A DNA stretch of 64,000 nt from Agromyces italicus DSM 16388 (GTDB lineage Bacteria; Actinomycetota; Actinomycetes; Actinomycetales; Microbacteriaceae), in the NCBI RefSeq assembly GCF_000421545.1, contig NZ_ATXF01000005.1, forward strand, positions 620,001-684,000, given 5' to 3'. The notes under the pieces are model-generated. The model made no database searches and was not told the DNA's origin. It saw only the letters and a program-made list of their open reading frames with translations. The position numbers and the translations under genes were made by a program. This document shows positions 42,271 to 55,543 of the stretch, piece after piece; positions within the stretch are counted from its first letter, which is position 1; the number at the start of each line of letters is the position of its first letter.

Positions 42271-42720
42271 TCAGTCCTTCCGGGACATGGTGGGGGAGAC
42301 GGTGACGATCGCCGCATCGTTGCGGGTCGAAGACTGAGCAGGGGCGAGACCGGATGCCGCGTGGTGGACGTGACCGTGGGAGTGCGCGTGCGGCGCGGAC
42401 CCCGAGGCATCCGCGTGACCTGAACCTGCCGGCACAACCCAGCCGAATGGGGTCACCCGGTAGCGATCGTGGCGGGCGACGCGCACCTCGTCGATGCCGC
42501 CGGACGACCATGGATTGCAGCGGAGGATCCGCCATGCGGTGAGGGCCGAGCCCAGGAGCAGGCCTCGCTGCTGCACGGAGCCCAGTCCGTAGGCGGAGCA
42601 GGAGGGGTAGTAGCGACAGACGTCGCCGTACAGGGGGGAGATCAACGCGCGGTAGCCGCGGATCAGCAGGACCCCGGCGTTCCGGGGAATGAGCGAGACG
42701 AAGAGCAGGGCATCACGCAT
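42271..42720 (-). CDS. yidD: Membrane protein insertion efficiency factor YidD, with His-rich tail
   Basis: Residues 1 to about 85 are a normal YidD (LIRGYRALISPLYGDVCRYYPSCSAY, AWRILRCNPWSSGGIDEV). It is followed by about 60 extra residues, including a histidine-rich stretch (PHAHSHGHVHHAAS) that is not part of the family core. YidD assists YidC-dependent insertion. The tail could bind metal or be neutral. The start is one base before the rnpA stop (1-base gap). Confidence 0.92.
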   Translation of the reverse strand: MRDALLFVSLIPRNAGVLLIRGYRALISPLYGDVCRYYPSCSAYGLGSVQQRGLLLGSALTAWRILRCNPWSSGGIDEVRVARHDRYRVTPFGWVVPAGSGHADASGSAPHAHSHGHVHHAASGLAPAQSSTRNDAAIVTVSPTMSRKD

Positions 42721-42721
42721 G

Positions 42722-43078
42722 TCATCCGCCCTTCACCCGGTCTTGGACACGGCGATCCGAGACGGCGCCGATCACGTCGGAGCGGAGTGCCGTCCAGTCG
42801 GCGGCCGCTGCAGACGGCAATGCTCGCACGACGATGTCGACTCCGGTGAAGCCGTCGCCGAGCACCTCGTGGCACGCGGCCTTGAGCCGGCGACGGACGA
42901 GATTGCGACGAACGGCCCCGCCGACCTTCTTCGAGACGATGAAGCCGAAGCGCGCGTCGGTGCCCGACTCCCGTGAGCGCACATAGCTCACGGTGTGGGC
43001 ACCGGCGACCTTCGCACCGCGGCGCACGATGACTCGGTAGTCGTCGGCGTTCGTGACGCGATTGGCTTTGGCGAGCAC
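42722..43078 (-). CDS. rnpA: Ribonuclease P protein component
   Basis: The basic protein cofactor of RNase P, 118 residues. It has the central RNR motif (RRNLVRRRLKAACHE) that contacts the RNA subunit and pre-tRNA leader, ARFGFIVSKKVGGAV just before it, and a DIVVRALPSAA C-terminal strand. GTG 43078 is chosen because family proteins begin LAKANRV; the upstream open frame runs through rpmH in another frame. Confidence 0.94.
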   Translation of the reverse strand: MLAKANRVTNADDYRVIVRRGAKVAGAHTVSYVRSRESGTDARFGFIVSKKVGGAVRRNLVRRRLKAACHEVLGDGFTGVDIVVRALPSAAAADWTALRSDVIGAVSDRRVQDRVKGG

Positions 43079-43085
43079 CGAGAAG

Positions 43086-43223
43086 TTACGCGGAGAGTTC
43101 GGTGCGGCCCTTGGCGCGACGTGCCGACAGGATGGCACGGCCCGCGCGGGTGCGCATGCGAAGGCGGAAGCCGTGCTTCTTGGCACGACGACGGTTGTTC
43201 GGCTGGAACGTACGCTTGCTCAT
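43086..43223 (-). CDS. rpmH: 50S ribosomal protein L34
   Basis: A 45-residue, strongly basic protein read directly from the sequence: it starts [18 protein letters not shown], has [14 protein letters not shown] and ends RTELSA. This is the universal L34 gene between dnaA and rnpA. TAA stop at 43088-43086; rnpA follows after 7 bases. Confidence 0.98.
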   Translation of the reverse strand: MSKRTFQPNNRRRAKKHGFRLRMRTRAGRAILSARRAKGRTELSA

Positions 43224-43664
43224 TCTTCTTCTCCGGCTGGTCGAATCTCCTCGCCGGGAAGTGGCTGCGACAGGTGGTGCAGCTCGGCGGCGGGAAAACT
43301 GGGTGCCCGAAAGGGCTGGGTCAACTGATTAAAACTACGGCCTCGCTCGCGTTCGGTCAAACCGAGACGTTGAGATCGGGATGCAGATCGAACCCGACAG
43401 TATCCCGTGAACCTCGATATCACCTGTGGAACGACACGCCGAGGTGATCGAATCCTCGAATCGGCATTTGTCGGCGGGCCCTTCCTCGGATAGCGTTTGA
43501 CACCAGTTATCCCCAGCTTCGTGCGCGGAAACACGGGCAAGTCCCCGAATCTCCCCACAGGGGGTGGATAACACTGTGAACACTCGCCTCGCGCCGCTTG
43601 CTTTTCGTCGATGGGGGATCGATGAGCGGCACACGAGACCACCAGAACCTGATTGCGGGGAACG
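43224..43664. promoter_or_regulatory. rpmH-dnaA intergenic region with DnaA boxes
   Basis: A divergent promoter region of 441 bases. DnaA-box-like sites are TTATCCCCA (43507-43515) and GGTGGATAA (43563-43571, one mismatch), with weaker TGTGGAACG (near 43425). TTGACA at 43497-43502 may be a dnaA -35. The minus-strand side near 43320-43340 (AT-rich, TTAATCAGTTGAC) may serve rpmH. It is consistent with DnaA autoregulation. Confidence 0.6.
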
Positions 43665-45086
43665 ATGACAGAACAGCCCATTTCCGACACGTGGGCGACG
43701 ATCCTCGATCGACTGTCAGACGACGACGCGATCACCCCGATGCTCCAAGGGTTCCTGAACCTGGTCGAGCCGAAGGGCATCGCCGCAGGCACCTTCTACC
43801 TCGAGGTGCCGAACGACTTCACCGCCAGCATGCTGAACCAGCGCATGCGAGTCTCGCTCCTCTCCGCGATGAGCACCGTGGAGGCGCCTTCGCCCGTCAC
43901 CTCCTTCTACGTCGTGGTGAACCCCGAGCTCGAGGAGACAGCGCGTGCTGCCGAGGTTCAGGCCGGATACGGCAACGAGCCCGACCCCGTCGAACTGCCG
44001 GCCTCCCCGCAGTCGGTCTTCGAGAACACGAGTCCGGTCTCCTCGCGCGACACGCGGCTGAACCCGAAGTACGCGTTCGAGAGTTTCGTCATCGGGCAGT
44101 CGAACCGGTTCGCCCATGCGGCCGCGGTCGCCGTGGCCGAGGCGCCGGCGAAGGCCTACAACCCGCTCTTCATCTACGGCGACTCGGGGCTCGGCAAGAC
44201 CCACCTCCTCCACGCCATCGGCCACTACGCGATGAGCCTGTATCCCGGTATCCGCGTGCGGTACGTCTCGTCCGAGGAGTTCACGAACGACTTCATCAAC
44301 TCGATCGCGAACAACCGCGGCTCGCTCTTCCAGCAGCGCTATCGCAACATCGACATCCTGCTGATCGACGACATCCAGTTCCTGCAGGGCAAAGCGGAGA
44401 CGCAGGAGGCGTTCTTCCACACCTTCAACACGCTGCACGACCACAACAAACAGGTCGTGATCACCTCGGATGTCCCGCCGAAGCACCTCACCGGCTTCGA
44501 GGACCGCATGCGCAGCCGGTTCGAGTGGGGCCTCATCACCGACGTCCAGGCCCCCGACCTCGAGACCCGCATCGCGATCCTCCGCAAGAAGGCGCAGTCC
44601 GAGCGACTCCAGGTGCCCGACGACATCCTCGAATACATGGCGTCGAAGGTGTCGTCGAACATCCGCGAACTCGAGGGCACGCTCATCCGGGTGACCGCGT
44701 TCGCGAGCCTCAACCGCACGCCCGTCGACATGCCGCTCGTGCAGACGGTGCTGAAAGACCTCATCACCGACGACTCCGACAACGTGGTGGCGCCGGTCGA
44801 CATCATCACGGCGACGGCCGACTACTTCAAGCTCACCGTCGACGACCTCTACGGCTCGAGCCGTTCGCAGGCCGTGGCGACGGCGCGTCAGATCGCGATG
44901 TACCTCTGTCGCGAGCTCACGAACCTGTCGCTGCCGAAGATCGGGCAGCTGTTCGGCAACCGCGACCACACGACGGTGATGTACGCGAACAAGAAGATCT
45001 CGGAGCTCATGAAGGAGCGCCGATCGATCTACAACCAGGTCACCGAACTCACCGCTCGCATCAAGCAGACGACCCGCTACCGCTGA
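43665..45086 (+). CDS. dnaA: Chromosomal replication initiator DnaA
   Basis: A 473-residue initiator. The N-terminal domain I is followed by a short linker, then AAA+ domain III with GDSGLGKTHLLHA (P-loop about residues 172-179), LLIDDIQFLQGK (Walker B) and the box VII arginine region. The C-terminal HTH has the DnaA signature (LPKIGQLFGNRDHTTVMYA). ATG 43665 with GCGGGGA upstream is preferred to TTG 43653. Boxes it binds lie on both sides of the gene. Confidence 0.98.
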   Translation: MTEQPISDTWATILDRLSDDDAITPMLQGFLNLVEPKGIAAGTFYLEVPNDFTASMLNQRMRVSLLSAMSTVEAPSPVTSFYVVVNPELEETARAAEVQAGYGNEPDPVELPASPQSVFENTSPVSSRDTRLNPKYAFESFVIGQSNRFAHAAAVAVAEAPAKAYNPLFIYGDSGLGKTHLLHAIGHYAMSLYPGIRVRYVSSEEFTNDFINSIANNRGSLFQQRYRNIDILLIDDIQFLQGKAETQEAFFHTFNTLHDHNKQVVITSDVPPKHLTGFEDRMRSRFEWGLITDVQAPDLETRIAILRKKAQSERLQVPDDILEYMASKVSSNIRELEGTLIRVTAFASLNRTPVDMPLVQTVLKDLITDDSDNVVAPVDIITATADYFKLTVDDLYGSSRSQAVATARQIAMYLCRELTNLSLPKIGQLFGNRDHTTVMYANKKISELMKERRSIYNQVTELTARIKQTTRYR

Positions 45087-45095
45087 GTCGGGTCC

Positions 45096-45187
45096 GTGGG
45101 TTGAGGAGGGAGCGCAGCGACCGTCTCGAAACCCGTCCCGCCGCTACCTGGGGTTTCGAGACGCTCCTCCGTCGCTCCTCAACCCAC
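45096..45187. repeat. Long inverted repeat, REP-like family A, copy 2
   Basis: GTGGGTTGAGGAGGGAGCG... pairs with ...CGCTCCTCAACCCAC, with inner arms GTCTCGAAACCC and GGGTTTCGAGAC. It shares GAGACGCTCCTYCGTCGCTCCTC with the copy at 60293. It lies between the dnaA stop and oriC, and may act as the dnaA terminator. Confidence 0.85.
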
Positions 45188-45230
45188 CGAACGGCTTCTG
45201 CAGCGACCCTGCAGACCGATCTCAGCACGC

Positions 45231-45475
45231 TTCCCACAGTTGTGGAGAACCTGTGGATTGTTAACGAGCAACCGCCTGATGACTGTTGAGACGCACCGCC
45301 TGCCTGTGCAGAACGGTGTGATGCATTCGAGCCGACCCCGATGCGGCGCCGCTCGAATCCACACACCGTGCACAGATCTGATAGCCCGCGATCGGCGTCG
45401 TTCCGCGGGTCTCTGAACACCATCCACAGTTTCCACAACGGTTAACACCGTTAAGAGAGAGTTGATTAAGGGGTG
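45231..45475. other. oriC: Origin of replication oriC
   Basis: The dnaA-dnaN spacer holds clustered DnaA boxes in both orientations: TTCCCACAG (45231), TGTGGAGAA (45241), TGTGGATTG (45252), TGTGCAGAA (45305), GAATCCACA (45355), CCATCCACA (45420) and TTTCCACAA (45430). An AT-rich stretch with the inverted repeat AACGGT/ACCGTT (45437-45452) and GTTGATTAAG follows, a candidate unwinding element. GC is visibly lower than in flanking genes. Exact edges are uncertain. Confidence 0.9.
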
Positions 45476-45618
45476 ATTCCCACAACCTCGTCGTCGGCGA
45501 GCGTCGAGCGAGGTCCATCCGAGCCGAAGCGATCGTTCGCGCAGGGGATTCTCCGACGCCGTCAACAGTCGTGCGGATAGCATGGGAGCCACCAAGCGAC
45601 ATCCACGACGGGAGAACC

Positions 45619-46770
45619 GTGAAGTTCCAGGTCAACCGCGACGTCTTCAGTGAGGCCGTGTCCTTCGCCGTGAAGCTGCTTCCGCAGCGCACGACGCTGC
45701 CGATCCTCTCCGGCGTCCTCATCAAGGCGACCGCCGATGGACTCGTGCTGTCCTCCTTCGACTACGAGGTCTCCTCGCAGACCGAGATCCAGGCCGACGT
45801 CGAGGAGCCCGGCACCGTGCTCGTCTCGGGTCGCCTCCTGGCCGAGATCGCGGGCCGGCTTCCGAACGCGCCCGTCCGTATCGCGACCGAAGAGAGCCGC
45901 ATCTCGGTGAGCTGCGGCTCCGCGAGCTTCACGCTGCTCTCGATGCCGGTCGAGGAGTACCCGTCGATCCCCGAGATCGGCGAGCAGTCAGGGCTCGTGC
46001 CTGCGGAGGAGTTCGCGGCCGCGGTCGCGCAGGTCGCCGTGGCGGCCTCGCGCGACGACGTCACCCCGGTCATCACGGGCGTGCAGCTCGAGGTCCGCGA
46101 GAACAGCCTCGGCCTCGTCGCGACCGACCGCTACCGGGTCGCCGTGCGCGAGATCGACTGGGACGGCGGAAATGTCGCGGCCGGCGACGAGGCGATCACC
46201 GCGCTCGTTCCGGCGCGAACCCTGCAGGAGGTCGGCAAGACCCTCGGCAACGCGGGCAACATCTCGGTCGCGATCACGAGCCGCGACGATCGCGAGCTCA
46301 TCGCCTTCAGCGCCGACAAGAAGACCGTCACGTCGCTGCTCATCAAGGGCAACTTCCCGCCCGTGCGCCGGCTCTTCCCCGAGACGGTCGACAACTACGC
46401 GGTCATGAACACCGCCGACCTCATCGAGGCGACGCGTCGTGTCGCGCTCGTCCTCGAGCGCGAGGCGGCGCTGCGCTACAGCTTCACGGCCGACGGACTG
46501 ACCCTCGAGGCGATCGGGTCCGAGCAGGCCCAGGCATCCGAGTCGATCGACGCGATCCTGACCGGTGACGACACGGTCGTGTCGCTCAAGCCGCAGTTCC
46601 TCCTCGACGGGCTCGGTGCCGTGCACTCGGAGTTCGTGCGCATCTCGTTCACGAAGACCGAGAACCCGAACAAGCCCGGCCCCGTGCTCATCACGAGCCA
46701 GACCTCGCGCGAGCAGGCCGGCGCCGACAGCTACCGCTACCTGTTGCAGCCCAATCTGCTGCTCCGCTGA
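45619..46770 (+). CDS. dnaN: DNA polymerase III sliding clamp (beta subunit)
   Basis: A 383-residue clamp with the three repeated domains of the family. It begins KFQVNRDVFSEAVSFAVKLLPQR and includes GVLIKATADGLVLSSFDYE and, near the end, the EFVRISFTKTENPNKPGPVLITS region. GTG 45619 has ACGGGAG upstream. A palindromic repeat separates it from recF, and no gnd gene intervenes. Confidence 0.97.
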   Translation: MKFQVNRDVFSEAVSFAVKLLPQRTTLPILSGVLIKATADGLVLSSFDYEVSSQTEIQADVEEPGTVLVSGRLLAEIAGRLPNAPVRIATEESRISVSCGSASFTLLSMPVEEYPSIPEIGEQSGLVPAEEFAAAVAQVAVAASRDDVTPVITGVQLEVRENSLGLVATDRYRVAVREIDWDGGNVAAGDEAITALVPARTLQEVGKTLGNAGNISVAITSRDDRELIAFSADKKTVTSLLIKGNFPPVRRLFPETVDNYAVMNTADLIEATRRVALVLEREAALRYSFTADGLTLEAIGSEQAQASESIDAILTGDDTVVSLKPQFLLDGLGAVHSEFVRISFTKTENPNKPGPVLITSQTSREQAGADSYRYLLQPNLLLR

Positions 46771-46811
46771 CGCGGCCCGCGGCCCCGCCCCTGAGGCTCC
46801 GCGCGCCCCTT

Positions 46812-46891
46812 GGGTTTACAGGACATTTGGCGATTTACAGGTCGACTTCTCCCTGCGCTGTCCTGTAAACCCCGATTTGTCCTGTAAACCC
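46812..46891. repeat. Inverted-repeat element with GTTTACAGGAC half-sites (REP-like family D)
   Basis: GGGTTTACAGGACA (46812-46825) is present in inverse orientation twice, TGTCCTGTAAACCC at 46859-46872 and 46878-46891, with a partial TTTACAGGTC at 46834-46843. It fills most of the dnaN-recF gap. Hairpins between alternative arms are possible. Confidence 0.85.
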
Positions 46892-46993
46892 CGGTGGGCA
46901 GGCGCGCGGCGAGGGGCGAGCAGGTGGGATGCCACGGGCGGTGTCAGCGCGCGACGGTAGCGTAGGCGTGGTCGAACGAGAGGAGCGGTGCCC

Positions 46994-48232
46994 GTGCACG
47001 TCGCCCGACTCTCGCTCACCGACTACCGCAACTACGAGCGCGCCGAGCTCGAGCTCGGCCCCGGTGCGACGGTGCTCGTCGGCCGAAACGGCCAGGGCAA
47101 AACCAACCTCGTCGAGTCGATCGGCTACCTCGCCACCCTCGGCTCGCACCGGGTCTCGGGCGACCAGGCGCTGATCAGGGCAGGGGCCGACGCGGCGATC
47201 GTCAGGGCCCTCCTGGCGCACGGCGACCGCGAACTGCTCGTCGAGCTGCAGCTGAACCGTCAGGGCGCGAATCGGGCGCAGCTGAACCGGTCGCCGGTGA
47301 AGACCCGCGAGCTGCCGCGCTACGCGCACAGTGTGCTGTTCGCCCCCGAAGATCTCGCGATCGTCCGCGGCGAACCCGGGGTCCGCCGCCGCATGCTCGA
47401 CGAACTGCTCGTGCAGCGAGCCCCTCGCCTCGGCGGCGTGATGGCCGACTACGAGCGGGTGCTGAAGCAGCGGAACACCCTGCTGAAGAGCGCCCGTGCT
47501 CGCGGGCTCGCGGCCGAGAAGCTCACGACGCTCGACATCTGGGACGAGCGGCTGATCGCGCTCGGCTCCGAGCTCATCGACCAGCGACTCGCGCTCATCG
47601 CCGAACTCGGGGATCCCGTGGCGGCGGCCTACCGCTCGATCGTCGACGCCGATCACCGTCCCGAGCTCCGGGCTGTGCTCTCGATCGACGGCGGTGATGC
47701 CGACGGCGACGTCACGGAATTCGAGACGGCGCCTTCGTCGCCTCTTCAACCAGCCACGACGGCCGAACGCTTCGCCGCCGCACTCGGCGCGCTGCGCGGC
47801 AGGGAGCTCGAGCGGGGGGTCACCCTTGCGGGTCCGCACCGCGACGACGTGCTGCTCCTGCTCAACGGCCTCCCCGCGAAGGGGTACGCCAGCCACGGCG
47901 AGTCGTGGTCGTTCGCCCTCGCCCTGCGGCTCGCCTCGGCCGAACTCCTCCGCCGCGACTCGAGCACAGGCGACCCCGTGCTCGTCCTCGACGACGTCTT
48001 CGCCGAACTCGACCGGCTTCGCCGCGAGCGACTCGCGGGCGCGATCGCCGGTTTCGAGCAGGTGCTCGTGACGGCGGCCGTCCTCGAAGACGTGCCGGCG
48101 CCCCTCGTCGCGCGTATCGTGCACATCGAGTCGGGTCGCATCGTCGAAGCGACGCAGGCGAACGACCGCGACGTCGAATCCGGCGACGACGACGAGACAT
48201 CCGAACGAGAAAGCGGCCAAGCCGATGGCTGA
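46994..48232 (+). CDS. recF: DNA replication/repair protein RecF
   Basis: A 412-residue SMC-like ATPase that loads RecA at gaps. It begins HVARLSLTDYRNYERAELEL, with Walker A GRNGQGKTNLVE near residues 30-40, the mid-protein FAPEDLAIVRGEPGVRRR, signature region and Walker B VLVLDDVFAELD. GTG 46994 gives an 8-base spacing from AGGAG; GTG 46988 is an alternative. An acidic C-terminal tail is added. It overlaps dciA by 8 bases. Confidence 0.95.
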   Translation: MHVARLSLTDYRNYERAELELGPGATVLVGRNGQGKTNLVESIGYLATLGSHRVSGDQALIRAGADAAIVRALLAHGDRELLVELQLNRQGANRAQLNRSPVKTRELPRYAHSVLFAPEDLAIVRGEPGVRRRMLDELLVQRAPRLGGVMADYERVLKQRNTLLKSARARGLAAEKLTTLDIWDERLIALGSELIDQRLALIAELGDPVAAAYRSIVDADHRPELRAVLSIDGGDADGDVTEFETAPSSPLQPATTAERFAAALGALRGRELERGVTLAGPHRDDVLLLLNGLPAKGYASHGESWSFALALRLASAELLRRDSSTGDPVLVLDDVFAELDRLRRERLAGAIAGFEQVLVTAAVLEDVPAPLVARIVHIESGRIVEATQANDRDVESGDDDETSERESGQADG

Positions 48233-48716
48233 GGCATCCGAGGCGTCGCGGGTCTACCGGCACTTCCGTGAGATCTTCGGCGGCGAGCCGCGGCTCCGGG
48301 CCGGGCGAACGTCGAGGGTACGCACGCGCGACGACTCCGAGAACCAGCCGTTCACCCCGGGTCGCGACCCGAAGGCCCTCGGCGCCACGCTCGACGGACT
48401 GAGTGCGCAGCTCGGGTGGACCGGTCCGCTGTTGCAGCACGACGTGCTCGCCTCGTGGGCCGAGATCGTCGGCGACGACACGGCTCGGCACTCCGAGGCC
48501 ATCGCGATCGAGGGCGGCGTGCTCCAGGTGCGCTGCGAGTCGACGGCCTGGGCGACCCAGCTCAGACTGATGCGCACCCGACTCGTCACCGAGATCATCA
48601 CGAGGTACCCGGGGGCCGGGGTCGAGACCATCCGCTTCCAGGGGCCAGACGCCCCCACCTGGAAAAAGGGTCCCAGATCGGTTCCAGGGCGCGGTCCACG
48701 CGATACCTACGGCTGA
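48225..48716 (+). CDS. dciA: DciA/DUF721 helicase-loading protein
   Basis: A 163-residue protein with the DUF721 KH-like domain at the C-terminal half (LLQHDVLASWAEIVGDDTARHS, then VRCESTAWATQLRLM). DUF721 was identified as DciA, the common bacterial loader of DnaB outside DnaC/DnaI bearers. No dnaC/dnaI is present, and dnaB is also in this window. Start ATG 48225 lies inside recF. Confidence 0.9.
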   Translation: MAEASEASRVYRHFREIFGGEPRLRAGRTSRVRTRDDSENQPFTPGRDPKALGATLDGLSAQLGWTGPLLQHDVLASWAEIVGDDTARHSEAIAIEGGVLQVRCESTAWATQLRLMRTRLVTEIITRYPGAGVETIRFQGPDAPTWKKGPRSVPGRGPRDTYG

Positions 48717-48779
48717 GAAGGCCAAAACGGTCACTGAACCCGATTCATTGCGCGAGAGCGGCCTTTCACGGCCCCGTGA

Positions 48780-53467
<4,688 letters not shown>

Positions 53468-53475
<8 letters not shown>

Positions 53476-53872
53476 CGTCGCCGAGAAGCTGGCCCGCAAG
53501 TCGAGCAAGCGTGCCCCGGCCAAGCAGGTGCGCCTGCGGCTCGTCTACGTCGACTTCTGGTCGGCGGTGAAGCTGTCGTTCCTCGTGGCCGTCTGCCTCG
53601 CGGTCGTATCGATCGTGGCGACGTTCCTCGTCTGGACGGTGCTCAACTCGACCGACGTGTTCGCGAAGCTCAACGAGCTCGTGAAGGACGTGGCCGGCAC
53701 CGGCGGCGATCTGTCGTCGATCCTGTCGCTCGGCAACGTCATGGGCTTCGCGGTCGTCGCAGCGCTGCTCAATCTCGTCGTGACGACCGCGCTCGGCGCG
53801 ATCGTGGCGGTGCTCTACAACCTCAGCGTGAAGATCACCGGCGGCATCCTGGTCGGGTTCACGAACAACTGA
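53468..53872 (+). CDS. DUF3566 membrane protein
   Basis: A 134-residue protein with a basic N-terminus ([21 protein letters not shown]), two helices (about residues 37-58 and 93-118) and a loop between. It fits DUF3566, found right after gyrA in Actinobacteria (mycobacterial Rv0007 position), where longer forms have Pro/Ala-rich N-termini. ATG 53468 overlaps gyrA by 8 bases. Role unknown, perhaps envelope or replication-linked. Confidence 0.85.
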
Positions 53873-53939
53873 CCGACGGGAATCGGTTCGATTCGGATAA
53901 TCCTGAACTCTCAGGTAGTCTGTCCTTCGGCCGAAATTC

Positions 53940-54013
53940 GGGGATATAGCTCAGGCGGTTAGAGCGCTTCGCTGATAACGAAGAGGTCCGAGGTTCAAGT
54001 CCTCGTATCCCCA
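53940..54013 (+). tRNA. ileT: tRNA-Ile (GAT)
   Basis: 74 bases. Acceptor GGGGATA/TATCCCC, D-loop AGCTCAGGCGGTTAGAGC, anticodon stem-loop CTTCGCTGATAACGAAG (anticodon GAT), T-arm GAGGTTCAAGTCCTC, discriminator A. CCA is not encoded. Same position as in other Actinobacteria. Confidence 0.98.
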
Positions 54014-54055
54014 CTCTGAAAATTCCACAACACATCGGATGCCTCGCATCCGCCC

Positions 54056-54128
54056 GGGGCCTTAGCTCAGTTGGTAGAGCGCCTGCTTTGCAAGCAGGAT
54101 GTCAGGAGTTCGAATCTCCTAGGCTCCA
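54056..54128 (+). tRNA. alaT: tRNA-Ala (TGC)
   Basis: 73 bases. Acceptor GGGGCCT/AGGCTCC (with one G-T), D-arm GCTCAGTTGGTAGAGC, anticodon arm CCTGCTTTGCAAGCAGG (TGC), T-arm GGAGTTCGAATCTCC, discriminator A. It is 42 bases after tRNA-Ile and probably co-transcribed. Confidence 0.98.
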
Positions 54129-54217
54129 CAGAATACGGCCGGGCCCGTCGCCACATTCCGATACTGTGGGATCAACCCGGCAGACCTGCCGCGGAATCGT
54201 CTCGAGGGAGTACGGCC

Positions 54218-54607
54218 ATGGCATTCGACACGAGCTTCTGGGATGTCTTCAGCGGCCTGTTCGGCATTTTCGTCTTCGTCGCCTATCTCGTGGCGCTCTT
54301 CTCGGTCATCGCCGATCTCTTCCGCGATCCGAAGCTGGCGGGCTGGGCGAAGGCGATCTGGCTGCTCTTCCTCATCTTCGTGCCGTTCCTCACACTGCTC
54401 GTCTACCTCATCGCACGCGGAGGCGGCTTCGCCGAGCGCGAGAACGCCCGACGCAGCACCTACCACGAATACGTCGACGATCGCGGCGAGGTGTCGCAGT
54501 TCAACCCCAACGACGAGGTTGCGAAGGCTCAGGGGCTCGGCGGCGACCCGACGATCAGCGGCTCGCAGTTCGACGCCGTGCAGCGCGACTCGATGCGCGA
54601 GGGCTGA
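54218..54607 (+). CDS. PLDc_N-domain membrane protein
   Basis: A 129-residue protein. The first 75 residues form two helices (GLFGIFVFVAYLVALFSVI and AIWLLFLIFVPFLTLLVYLI) with the joining DLFRDPKLAGWAKAIW, which is the phospholipase D N-terminal (PLDc_N) transmembrane motif. No catalytic HKD domain follows. The C-terminal part is soluble and polar. GAGGGAG precedes ATG 54218; the frame is open back into tRNA-Ala only by chance. Confidence 0.85.
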   Translation: MAFDTSFWDVFSGLFGIFVFVAYLVALFSVIADLFRDPKLAGWAKAIWLLFLIFVPFLTLLVYLIARGGGFAERENARRSTYHEYVDDRGEVSQFNPNDEVAKAQGLGGDPTISGSQFDAVQRDSMREG

Positions 54608-54661
54608 GCCGCACTCGACGCTCCGGCCCGCTCACCCCGCCCGCGCGGGTAGGGTGACGGG

Positions 54662-55105
54662 ATGGACATCCGCATCGCCGCGTATGGCGTGATCATCCGT
54701 GATGAACACATCCTGCTCGCGCACTGGAACGAGCACGGCCGCTCCGGCTGGACACTGCCCGGCGGCGGCATCGAGGGCAGTGAGCACCCGGTTCGGGCGG
54801 CACGGCGTGAGATCGCGGAGGAGACCGGCTACGAGGCATCCGTCGATCGCCTGCTCGGCATCGACACGATGGTGATCCCGGCGGCGAAGCGCCGCACGAG
54901 TGCCGACCCGCTCTACGCGATGCGGGTGATCTACCGTGCGAGCATCATCGGGGGAGAGCTGCGCAACGAGGTCGACGGTTCGAGCGATGAGGCGCGCTGG
55001 GTACCGCTCGGCGAGGTCGCGGGTCTGCACCGCGTGAGCCTGCTCGACATCGCGCTGCGCCTGAACGCGGCGGAGCCGGCCGACGGAGTGCCGCCGAGCG
55101 CGTGA
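54662..55105 (+). CDS. Nudix hydrolase
   Basis: A 147-residue Nudix protein. The Nudix box runs GGGIEGSEHPVRAARREI then AEETGY (GX5EX7REUXEEXGU form), with the catalytic Glu pair. It likely hydrolyses a nucleoside diphosphate derivative; substrate unknown. The gene is alone between the PLDc_N gene and a gene-poor stretch. Confidence 0.9.
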   Translation: MDIRIAAYGVIIRDEHILLAHWNEHGRSGWTLPGGGIEGSEHPVRAARREIAEETGYEASVDRLLGIDTMVIPAAKRRTSADPLYAMRVIYRASIIGGELRNEVDGSSDEARWVPLGEVAGLHRVSLLDIALRLNAAEPADGVPPSA

Positions 55106-55294
55106 CTCGCCGCTCCACCCGCCTGCCGGAGCGCCCCGGCACGGTGCCCGGCTCCCGCGTGAGTGCTGCGACCGTCGGCCGAAGCATCCGCGCCGAAGCC
55201 GAGTGCCATGCAGGATGCGCGAACGGCGCCGCCGCGAAGGCGGCGACGCCGTCCGGTGCTGGGCTGGTCGTGAGGGCGTTCATGCGATCACGAC

Positions 55295-55543
55295 TCAGAG
55301 GTTCGGGCCGAGGAGGGCGATCCGCTGGAGATCGCCGGCACGGACCCGGTGCGCGAGCGCCGTGTTCTGCTGACGCAGCATCACGGCCTCGTGCGAGACG
55401 CGTTCGCTCTGTCGACGGCTCCACGCGATGAGCGCGAGGCCGGCGCGCAGGGCGATCCGTTCGTTGAGTCGGCGTGCCTGGGCACGCATGGCGGTGGTCT
55501 GTCCGGTGGTGGACTGACCGAGGGCGAGAGAACTGGTGTTCAC
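55295..55543 (-). CDS. Small basic helical protein, Microbacteriaceae-type
   Basis: An 82-residue protein with a Ser/Thr-rich start followed by helices (TTAMRAQARRLNERIALRAG, LALIAWSRRQSERVSHEA, LRQQNTALAHRVRAGDLQ). It is basic and has one amphipathic segment that may bind membrane. GTG 55543 has AAGGAC 6 bases upstream. I have seen similar small proteins in Microbacteriaceae but know no function. The upstream extension of the frame looks non-coding. Confidence 0.6.
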   Translation of the reverse strand: MNTSSLALGQSTTGQTTAMRAQARRLNERIALRAGLALIAWSRRQSERVSHEAVMLRQQNTALAHRVRAGDLQRIALLGPNL

